Below the pieces are notes generated by a model. That model saw nothing but the letters and a program-made list of their open reading frames with translations. It did no database searches and was not told the origin of the DNA. Below are positions 55,801-61,717 of a stretch of 61,717 nucleotides of DNA, piece after piece. Position numbers and translations under genes: made by a program. The first letter of the stretch is position 1; every line of letters starts with the position of its first letter. The stretch spans positions 1 to 61,717 of the forward strand of contig CAKPQL010000007.1 in the NCBI GenBank assembly GCA_934178555.1. Reading direction: 5' to 3'. This stretch comes from an uncultured Clostridia bacterium (GTDB lineage: Bacteria > Bacillota > Clostridia > TANB77 > CAG-508).

Positions 55801-56991
55801 AGCCCATTGTTGATTTGTATAATTATACCAATCTTTTGGCTGTTTTTCTCCTATTGGTACTGTGCTATTTTCAATTCCATTTTCGTCATATGTTACATAA
55901 AATGTTGTATTTTTATTAAATTTTGTTACATCTGGTCTTCCACTTCCATAATTCATTTTATATTTTCTTATATTTCCAATTTTATCTACTAAATAAAAAG
56001 TATATTGTGTATCTTCTGTACTTATTGTTGCTAGATTGTTTTGCTCTAACTTATTTCCATCTTTATCTATAGCATATGATATACCATTTTCTGAATATTT
56101 ATCTCTTACTATTATATAATCACCTGATACAGTATGTGTTCCTACTATAGGTAACCTTTTATTAGTATTTATTATCTTTATTGTTTGTCTATTAGTCATT
56201 GTATCTATATTTTGTATCATTGTTTTATTTGCTGTTATACCAACATATTTTTGTGATAATTTTTCTACAGCATTTTTATCACTAGAAGTTAAAGTTGCTA
56301 CCTTTTCATTCGATACTAAACCTTGCATATTTTCTTCTGAATTCATTTGTGTATTTTTATTTTCAACTTCTGTTACACTATTAAATTCTTTTTGCCCTAC
56401 CCAAATTCCTTCAAAAGCTAAATCTAGAGAATTTGCTCCATATTTCTCTAAATTAAAGCATCCTTCTGTTGTCCACTCATAATCTATTACACTTGTCCCT
56501 TTTAAATACTCAACTCGTGTATCTAAATATGCTATCCTTGGTATCCATGTATATATGCTTCCCAACTCTTCATCTTTTACTTGAGTTCCAACTTTTGCTA
56601 ATTCTTTTCCGGTCATATTCGCCTGTAATTCAGATTGATATTTTCCATCACTTAACATTACATTAGCCCATTTTCCATTAGCATAATCATACCAATCACT
56701 AGAACTTTTACTTGTTATTTCCCACATAGAAGCACTTTCATTCCATTTTATTGGTATCATTCCTGCACCTACAGCTGGTGGATTTGGTTCCATACTTATT
56801 ACATTAGAAATATCTATATCATCACCATTTATATGTATAACATTATCAGTATTTGCTATTCTTTTGGCTGGTATTGAAGCAGCATATATCGCTACTATTA
56901 ACAAGGTAAGCAATACCAATGCTACTAATAGTGCTGTTCGTCTTCTTCTATATATTGTTTGCTGTTTTAAATTTCTTACATTTTGCTTCAT
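52828..56991 (-). CDS. Large repeat-containing surface protein, 1387 aa
   Basis: A basic N-terminus and one TM helix (residues 18-42) anchor it with the bulk outside the cell. Five modules of about 200-240 residues follow, each with DWYDYDNQQWANIVVR, YYVWIPRYEYK, IPEAFTWEDP and IQLSGFWASKYKLR, some separated by Ig-like linkers (AYLIKDGKRIVYD, GNYAVNIIVKDS). The repeated WIPR/GFWASKYKLR pattern is common in surface or phage-related proteins of gut Clostridia. No cell-wall sorting signal is seen. Two linkers are almost identical at the DNA level. The ligand is unknown; adhesion is a guess. Confidence 0.8.
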   Translation of the reverse strand: MKQNVRNLKQQTIYRRRRTALLVALVLLTLLIVAIYAASIPAKRIANTDNVIHINGDDIDISNVISMEPNPPAVGAGMIPIKWNESASMWEITSKSSSDWYDYANGKWANVMLSDGKYQSELQANMTGKELAKVGTQVKDEELGSIYTWIPRIAYLDTRVEYLKGTSVIDYEWTTEGCFNLEKYGANSLDLAFEGIWVGQKEFNSVTEVENKNTQMNSEENMQGLVSNEKVATLTSSDKNAVEKLSQKYVGITANKTMIQNIDTMTNRQTIKIINTNKRLPIVGTHTVSGDYIIVRDKYSENGISYAIDKDGNKLEQNNLATISTEDTQYTFYLVDKIGNIRKYKMNYGSGRPDVTKFNKNTTFYVTYDENGIENSTVPIGEKQPKDWYNYTNQQWANIVVRDNGNENYYVWIPRYMYKLRDDESVDAKFVDLENMWEEPETGKMVNLNDTEYKLPEAFTWEDPEDENNVIQLTGFWASKYKLREGSTYSPDITGGSGVVRITNVVATIGTNYVYEAYLIKDGKRIVYDEETGEYIEGTNPITITGNYTFKNVPAGNYAVNIIVKDSTGTKIQAVANQVTVLERIEPNKPDTSSFNQNLTYYVTYDENGNEDSSIPVGEDAPSDWYDYDSQQWANIVVRQNGMESYYTWIPRYEYKLDTANEKTNVQFIPTDKETVDEGYAIPEAFTWEDPNDDSKVIQLSGFWASKYKLRDDVTYRLEANVTAGETNIKVSGINPKISGVSSYEISLIKDGKVIKIEKTTDTGCSFRDLKDGTYSISIIARDSNGIMLAGYSTEVSLIKVEVDLSEFNKNTTFYVAYDENGIEDSTTPIGENPPENWFDYSEQKWANIVVRDNGNENYYVWIPRYQYVANSSAEKVKAEIIPVTKETADPGYTIPEAFTWEDPNDSSKVIQLSGFWASKYKLREGSTYSPDISGGSGVVRITNVVATIGTNYVYEAYLIKDGKRIVYDDTTGKYVEGTNPITITGNYTFKNVPAGNYAVNIIVKDSAGTKIQAIANQVTVLERVEPEKPDLTGFNKNLTYYVTYNALGEKESYVPIGEEAPSDWYDYDNQQWANIVVRENGNELYYVWIPRYEYKLDTANEKTNVQFISKNVKEADEGYAIPEAFTWEDPNDSSQVIQLSGFWASKYKLRDDSTCRLNATVAVGTNKIRVSNIIAEDSSITYKLYLIKDGKRISTDIAISDEYTFTVTEPGTYAIEVVQWNSLKGIVAGMATEVVVQELEPPDLTGFMVDTTYIVTYDSSGNEDKTQTLRSVLSSDAQISSEGALISGKVDVSKINGIWYDYAEQKWANIVTINDGYTNYFTWIPRYEYMSDSSAQRVKAILIPKTKETADEGYTIPEAFTWEDPNNSTKVIQLSGFWASKYKLRS

Positions 56992-57015
56992 AGCATTCTC
57001 CTTTTGTTAGGATTT

Positions 57016-57740
57016 TTAGTATAACAAATTGCATTTTTTCCTTACTTTCTGCCTTAAATAATAAGTATCTGCACTTTTGGCATGTCCTTCCCAAGATGCC
57101 AATTTTGTAAATGTCTCTCTTAAGTTTAATTCTTTATTTTCATATAATTCATTCCACTTTTTTAGTTTTTTGTACATTTGCAAAATCATCCATATATCGC
57201 ACATAGTATTTTATCTTTAACTCTTCTTTAACATAGTGGTCTAATTTATTCATATATATATTGGCAAAATATTGCGATGTATAATTTCCAATCGGATTTC
57301 CAATTGGCGAATTATCACTATATATTAATAATTTTGTATGTTCCAAAAAATACTTATCTTTTACATATCTCTCCATTATTTTATATAATGTTTCTTTATC
57401 TATGCTGTTAAAAAATTTAGATACATCACATTTTAAAAAATAAAAATCATTATTTTTTTTACTCATATTGTAGGTATATTTTCTTAGTTTATGTACTGCC
57501 TGGTGTACTCCTTTGGTTGGAATACATGCGTATGTATCTTCTATAAATTTAGGCAAAAAATATAGGCTTAATAAACTCTTCAACATACCATTGCTGTACT
57601 ACTCTATCTTTAAATGGCAATGCTTTTATTATTCTCTTTTTTGGTTCGTATATTGTAAACGAACGATATTCACTCGTTCTATATGTTCTGTTATACAACT
57701 CTCTTAATACTTTTACTAAATTAGCGTTCCTACTACCCAT
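57016..57740 (-). pseudogene. Reverse transcriptase remnant of a diversity-generating retroelement
   Basis: Three frames together resemble a DGR-type reverse transcriptase. The fingers have YEPKKRIIKALPFKDRVVQQW; after a +1 break in a T6 run comes LPKFIEDTYACIPTKGVHQAV, GNYTSQYFANIYMNKLDHY and the catalytic YVRYMDDF. About 100 residues of palm and thumb are then missing, out of frame, before FTKLASWEGHAKSADTYYLR. The N-terminal catalytic prefix is also cut. The T-run break is not at CGG and looks like true decay. The first codons (MGSRNAN) resemble the variable repeat of the neighbouring gene. Confidence 0.8.
57719..57740 (-). repeat. 22-bp copy of a variable-repeat segment
   Basis: It matches 57926-57947 at 21 of 22 bases. 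The single difference is not at an A, so it is not a clean template-repeat/variable-repeat pair; it is probably a leftover from a deletion that fused repeat DNA to the reverse transcriptase. Confidence 0.6.
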
Positions 57741-57800
57741 AGCATAATCCCTATTTAAAAATTTTACCCTACATCACAGAACAAAGCTCAGAACATCATA

Positions 57801-58514
57801 TTAAAGTCCGGCACCCACAACCACACCAGCACGGCAATAGTTATTATTGCCAGCACTGTCGTTGCCACTGTACGAGAACGCACCATTGTAGCCACGATTG
57901 AAACCGTAGCCAGAACCGTACAACCAATTAGCGTTACTACTACCCATCCAGTTTTTTGTTTCTACTGTTGCGTCTCCACTCCTTGCAGAACCTTCTGCTA
58001 TAGAATATCTGTTTATATATCTAGGAGCTATACTACGTAGGAAATCTGAACCTCCACCTGCTGTCCATTCATATTGTTTATATGCTATGTTCATATTATA
58101 ATATCCTAATTCATATATTCCATATACATTTCCTGTAGAACTTGCTTTTACATCTGTTCCTGATGTTGTTGTCAATCCAGTATCCATATATCTTACATTT
58201 CCAGCCCCCTGTTTTCCATAATCAGATGCACCAAGTAACACTATTGCACCATATTCTGTATTTTTTAGCATATGCACATCTATATTATTACTTGCACTTG
58301 TTGCAAGACATGTACTTGTATTTATTGTTTCATTTAGACCCATTCCTTGTCCAGAGCCTTCCATTTTACGAATTTCTTCCATCCATGTTCCTGGTTGTGC
58401 TTTTACGCCCTCACCTGTTGGTATACTTTGATAAGCAGCATTTGTATTGCCTATTAGTAATAAAATTGTCACTAACATCAATACTATTGTTACTATAATT
58501 TTGTTTGTTTTCAT
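57801..58514 (-). CDS. DGR-type variable protein with signal peptide
   Basis: The signal peptide (residues 1-27) ends in NTNAAY. The middle WMEEIRKMEGSGQGMGL and VHMLKNTEYGAIVLLGASDYG occur in Clostridial target proteins with a C-type-lectin or formylglycine-enzyme fold. The last 45 residues (NWLYGSGYGFNRGYNGAF ... NNNYCRAGVVVGAGL) are Asn/Tyr/Gly/Ser rich and much higher in G+C, the hallmark of a variable repeat. 237 aa. With the reverse transcriptase broken, diversification should have stopped unless a partner acts in trans. Confidence 0.75.
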   Translation of the reverse strand: MKTNKIIVTIVLMLVTILLLIGNTNAAYQSIPTGEGVKAQPGTWMEEIRKMEGSGQGMGLNETINTSTCLATSASNNIDVHMLKNTEYGAIVLLGASDYGKQGAGNVRYMDTGLTTTSGTDVKASSTGNVYGIYELGYYNMNIAYKQYEWTAGGGSDFLRSIAPRYINRYSIAEGSARSGDATVETKNWMGSSNANWLYGSGYGFNRGYNGAFSYSGNDSAGNNNYCRAGVVVGAGL

Positions 58515-58590
58515 TTGTTATCAAATCCTTTCTTTTAATTTAATTTATTTTATGTATGGTTATAAGCCATACAATTTTAACAATTTAAAA

Positions 58591-58995
58591 TTATAAATTA
58601 ATTTGTTTTATTTTTTTGTTTGTATCTTCCAGTATTTCAAAAGCTTGTTTATATGTAATGTTATCAAAATCTATGGTAGCTAATTTATTTATAACTGCAA
58701 GTAGTCTTTCATCTTGTTGTATAGTTTCTATATTTATAGATACATTATTATCATTTACTATTTCATAATTAATATTTCCTATATCAAATATTCTTTTATA
58801 ATAATCTATCCTATTAACTGGAAAACCACATTTCTGAACTTGTTCATTTAAAGGTGTCAGTTTGAATCCTATTGTATTAGACAAGAATTCTGCATCCTTA
58901 TCTAATGCTATATAAAATATTCCACTTTTAAATAAATATATTTTATCTTTGTCTATTTCTTTTAATGTTTTGTATTTGTCGAATAATTTACTCAT
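58591..58995 (-). CDS. MutS N-domain-like DGR accessory protein
   Basis: LFKSGIFYIALDKDAEFLS followed by CGFPVNRIDYYKRIF is the fold signature of the MutS mismatch-recognition domain I, without the ATPase. Short MutS-like proteins of this kind are known as accessory genes of diversity-generating retroelements. 134 aa; ATG 58995 after AAGGAG. It sits directly upstream of the variable protein. Confidence 0.65.
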   Translation of the reverse strand: MSKLFDKYKTLKEIDKDKIYLFKSGIFYIALDKDAEFLSNTIGFKLTPLNEQVQKCGFPVNRIDYYKRIFDIGNINYEIVNDNNVSINIETIQQDERLLAVINKLATIDFDNITYKQAFEILEDTNKKIKQINL

Positions 58996-59289
58996 AAAAA
59001 TATCTCCTTATATATTTAATAGGGATTTTTCTACAAATTTAAATTCATAATTTACTACATTGCTTCTAAAATTTTGACAACTTTTTTACGAATTTTATTT
59101 TATACTATATAAATTTTAAATACAACATTTTTTACACAAAATTTATAATAAATATCTCGAAATATTTAATAAATATATATAAATTTAATATTCTCATAAA
59201 ATAAAAAGCCTATTTTAGTTTCAGTTAAAATAGACTTTCTTATTTTACTTTTGTATGATTTTAATATATTGCTTATTTTTTATCACAAT

Positions 59290-60289
59290 CTATACAACAT
59301 ATTCAATAGAATTATTGGGGAAAAATTTTTTCATAGTATCTCTTATAAATATTTCTCCATCTTCTCGTATTTGCTTTTTATACATATATTTCCCTCTTCC
59401 TCTCCCTGTCATTATATCTTTGTCAAATAAATTAATAGCTTTAGGAAAAGCTTCGGAGTTTATCATATTATGAACATAGCTATATGTCATAAAAATCACT
59501 TCAAAAAATGCTTCTTTTTTCACTTTTTCGCTTAAATTATTATAAAGATATTCTATTAAATTTGAATATAATTCTTTCCAATTTTCTACAAGTATAACAG
59601 GAGCAATTAAAATTCCTACTTTATATCCTGCCTCACACATTTTATTTATTGCTTCAACTCTTGGTTTTAAGCGTGATGTTCCAAATTCTACTTTGTTTAT
59701 AATTTCTTCAGGATTTACACTCATTCTCATTATCGTTTTTCCTTGATGATTTAAGGAAAGTAAATTGTCTACCATATCAAATTTAGTAGGAAAAGTTATA
59801 TTACCTCTACCTTTTTTTCCAAATTCTTCTATCGTCCATTCTAAATTATTGGTTATTGTGTTTTCTAACACTAAATCACTATTACTCCCTATTTCAAAAG
59901 TTAGTTTTTTATCAGCTTTAAGTGAAGTTCTTATTATTTTATCTAGCATTTGTTCTCTATTTACAAATAACCTTAAATATGCACATTTATTATAATTACA
60001 TACTAAATAACAATACATACACATTGCAGTACATCCGAGACGAAGTATATGGTACAAGAAAATCTGATGTTTTATGGTTAGGAACGAAATTATGTGTTTT
60101 TCTAATTCCTATAATTAAATTTCGTTTCATATTTGCAAATTCACTATTTTGTTTTTTTCTCATTTCTTCTATGTTATTATGATTTTCTATTACATACATA
60201 GGCACATCTTTATACTGCTCTAATAATTTTTGACCTAGATAATAGTTTTTTATATTTTCTTCGTAATATATTGCTTGTGGCTTGAACAT
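59290..60289 (-). CDS. splB: Spore photoproduct lyase, read with a +1 frameshift at CGG
   Basis: SplB is a radical-SAM enzyme that reverses the spore UV photoproduct during germination. The zero frame from ATG 60289 encodes 84 residues, ending NHKTSDFLVPYTSS, then CGG (60037-60035) and, 12 codons later, a stop. Skipping C60037 gives GCTAMCMYCYLVC, the glycine and CxxxCxxC cluster of SPL, and NYNKCAYLRLFVN and the rest of the fold to 59290. The joined product is 332 aa, the normal size. The shift lies just before the catalytic cluster, so no unshifted product could be active. Confidence 0.9.
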
Positions 60290-60406
60290 ATAATTACCCC
60301 CTAGTTTTAATATTTATAATGTCACCTTATATATTCATTATTTGCTATTCAATACACATTATTCACTTTTTATAAATATCTAAATAAATTTATATGTAAA
60401 CCTTAC

Positions 60407-61432
60407 TTACATATTTGCCGCTATTTTTTGTATCTCTTTTTCATCCATTCCGGTGTATTCCTTTATCTTATCCAATTCCACTTTATTCCTTAACATATTT
60501 ATTATTACATAAGATATTCCTTCTGTTTTTCCTTTTTCTCTGCCCTCTTTTCTACCTTCCCTTCTACCTTCTTTTATTCCCTCTTTTTTTCCCTCTTTCA
60601 TTCCTTTTTTTATTCCTTCTGCCCTTCCTTCCTCTATCGCTTTTCTTTTTAATTCCCTTATTTCCTCTCTTATGTAATCTTGTGCAGTTTTCATATCTAA
60701 TTCCTCCTTATCTTTTTTAAATTTTTTTATCATTTTTTCTGTATCCTCTTGCAATATTGGCTGTAAGATATAATTTATTATCTTTTGCATCTTTTCCTTT
60801 TTGCAATTTGTATCGCAATTTTTACTTATTTTTTCTAATACCTTTATTAATGATTCTTTTCCTCTATTCTTTTCTATTAACATTGCATATGATAATATAG
60901 TGTTTTTCTTTAAAAGCTCTTCCTCTGTGTATTGATTTATATCTATTAATTCATATTGTAGTTCTATATAATTTTTATTTGTTCCATATTTTTCTACTTT
61001 TTTACTATATTTCTTTTCTACATTCCATTTTCTATCTCCTGTATATAGTACTATAGGTATTATTAACGGATATTTCTCAAATATTCCTCCTTTCTGATTT
61101 TCAATTTCTTTTAATTTTCGATTACAATAATTTAACATTCTGTATGGCATATTTTTATCCACTGTTGATTGATGTTCTATTAATATATATACATTTCTCT
61201 GCTTTATTTTGTATACCATATCAGATTTATACATTTTATATTGATCTGTAATATATTCTGTATTACTTTTTTCTAGTTCTTCATCTAGTATGTTTATTCC
61301 TATATATTCTTTTACAAATCTTTTTAATTCATCTGCATCATCTAACAAATCTTTAAATAACTTGTCATGAGGATTGTTTACACAATAAATTTCTTGCTCC
61401 TCTCTTACAAATAATTGTAATATTTTAGCCAT
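60407..61432 (-). CDS. Rpn/PD-(D/E)XK family nuclease-transposase
   Basis: HDKLFKDLLDDADELKRFVKEYI opens the Rpn family (recombination-promoting nuclease). SDMVYKIKQRNVYILIEHQST supplies the D...E-x-Q/K core, and YPLIIPIVLYTGDRKW follows. The C-terminus has a Glu/Gly/Lys repeat (EGRAEGIKKGMKEGKKEG) typical of the family. 341 aa; ATG 61432 after AAGGAGG. These genes are often mobile and multicopy. Confidence 0.85.
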   Translation of the reverse strand: MAKILQLFVREEQEIYCVNNPHDKLFKDLLDDADELKRFVKEYIGINILDEELEKSNTEYITDQYKMYKSDMVYKIKQRNVYILIEHQSTVDKNMPYRMLNYCNRKLKEIENQKGGIFEKYPLIIPIVLYTGDRKWNVEKKYSKKVEKYGTNKNYIELQYELIDINQYTEEELLKKNTILSYAMLIEKNRGKESLIKVLEKISKNCDTNCKKEKMQKIINYILQPILQEDTEKMIKKFKKDKEELDMKTAQDYIREEIRELKRKAIEEGRAEGIKKGMKEGKKEGIKEGRREGRKEGREKGKTEGISYVIINMLRNKVELDKIKEYTGMDEKEIQKIAANM

Positions 61433-61474
61433 TTTACCTCCTTACTCCGTCGGCATTTGTCTTTTTGTATAGTG

Positions 61475-61505
61475 TAACTATATTATAATAGTGTGTTGTC
61501 TATTT
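61475..61505 (-). promoter_or_regulatory. Promoter of the Rpn gene
   Basis: On the minus strand TTGACA, a 17-bp spacer (AATAGACAACACACTAT) and TATAAT. Farther out, TTACCG-AA-CGGTAA (about 61543-61556) is a 14-bp operator-like palindrome. Confidence 0.65.
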
Positions 61506-61717
61506 GTCAATATGTGTTTCTTTTCTTTTTTTAGGGAATTTTATTACCGAACGGTAACTTTTTTTGAATTTAAAATTTATATAATTATACTAATACTTTT
61601 TCGATATTGCAAGTATTTTTATTATATTTTGACTTTAAACATTGTAGGTTAGTCAATCATTTGTCACAAATTATTTAAAATAAATACTTTGAGCACCTAT
61701 ATTGCAAATAACGATTC
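61506..61717. other. AT-rich right edge, no gene seen
   Basis: No ORF with a ribosome binding site is present. The only notable element is the palindrome TTACCGAACGGTAA near 61543-61556. Confidence 0.6.

Noticed and set aside
57549..57600. The reverse transcriptase break as a further example of CGG recoding
   Set aside because: It lies in a T6 run with no CGG, and the same gene has a large internal deletion.
17063..60037. CGG reassigned to another amino acid (as in some bacteria) instead of a frameshift
   Set aside because: In all six cases the zero frame meets a stop soon after the CGG, and the homologous protein continues in the +1 frame. A simple reassignment would not restore the frame.
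17034..60289. Random sequencing errors or ordinary pseudogenes as the cause of the six breaks
   Set aside because: Random indels would not all be an extra C directly before GGN, and no other lesions are seen in these genes. A systematic technical artefact cannot be fully excluded without reads.
1..61717. CRISPR arrays, tRNA or rRNA genes
   Set aside because: I saw no regularly spaced repeats with unique spacers, no T-arm GTTCRA/CCA pattern and no rRNA-like GC-rich blocks.

Overview
This is an AT-rich chromosomal window from an anaerobic, endospore-forming Clostridia-like Firmicute, probably an uncultured gut-type lineage. The evidence is a complete spoIIIAA-AH operon, yabP/yabQ, dipicolinate synthase B, spore photoproduct lyase, two class III (anaerobic) ribonucleotide reductases, and AGGAGG ribosome binding sites throughout.

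Layout. (1) About 1-6200 is a mobilizable element: the first codons of a serine recombinase at the left edge, a 42-aa peptide, a structured intergenic RNA, an HTH protein, an operator-rich promoter driving a two-gene module (zinc-finger protein plus PD-(D/E)XK-like protein), an orphan gene, a MobV/Pre relaxase and a hairpin-rich oriT-like region. It ends against the 3' half of a manganese catalase/CotJC gene. (2) 7.1-16.5 kb is a fatty-acid synthesis operon: birA, fabH, fabD, fabG, fabF, accB, fabZ, accC, accD, accA, fabI. (3) 16.6-21.3 kb holds spoVFB, an OLE-type large noncoding RNA with its partner gene oapA, a LexA-type yneA gene, a Xer recombinase and two small genes. (4) 21.3-22.8 kb is AT-rich with diverged repeats, a multi-stem RNA-like structure and a 19-aa hydrophobic peptide gene. 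(5) 22.8-48.9 kb is housekeeping and sporulation, mostly on the minus strand: rho, divIC, yabQ, yabP, a GH25 lysozyme, purH, phosphofructokinase, a transglutaminase-like protein, spoIIIAH-AA, yebC, sortase B, dps, two nrdD-nrdG operons with a divergent FNR-like regulator, lepA. (6) 49-52.7 kb has mutS2 and three orphan genes. (7) 52.8-61.4 kb is accessory: a 1387-aa repeat protein, remnants of a diversity-generating retroelement, splB and an Rpn-type nuclease.

Main discovery. Six reading-frame breaks in five host genes (spoVFB, yabQ, spoIIIAE, splB, and two in the transglutaminase-like gene) all lie exactly at an in-frame CGG codon. In every case skipping the C and reading the next three bases as a glycine codon (GGA, GGG or GGT) restores the expected protein. 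Scanning by eye, I found no other in-frame CGG in the recognisable host genes. In contrast, five stand-alone orphan genes with different base composition each carry in-frame CGG that must be read in zero frame. This points to CGG (or quadruplet CGGN) acting as a +1 frameshift signal, concentrated in sporulation genes. The alternative of random decay does not explain six of six breaks at the same codon.

Other points: an FNR-like regulator gene lies beside two nrdDG promoters that carry the same palindrome at identical spacing from the -10; spoIIIAE has no ATG/GTG/TTG start; and the mobile element appears to interrupt a sporulation-associated catalase gene.
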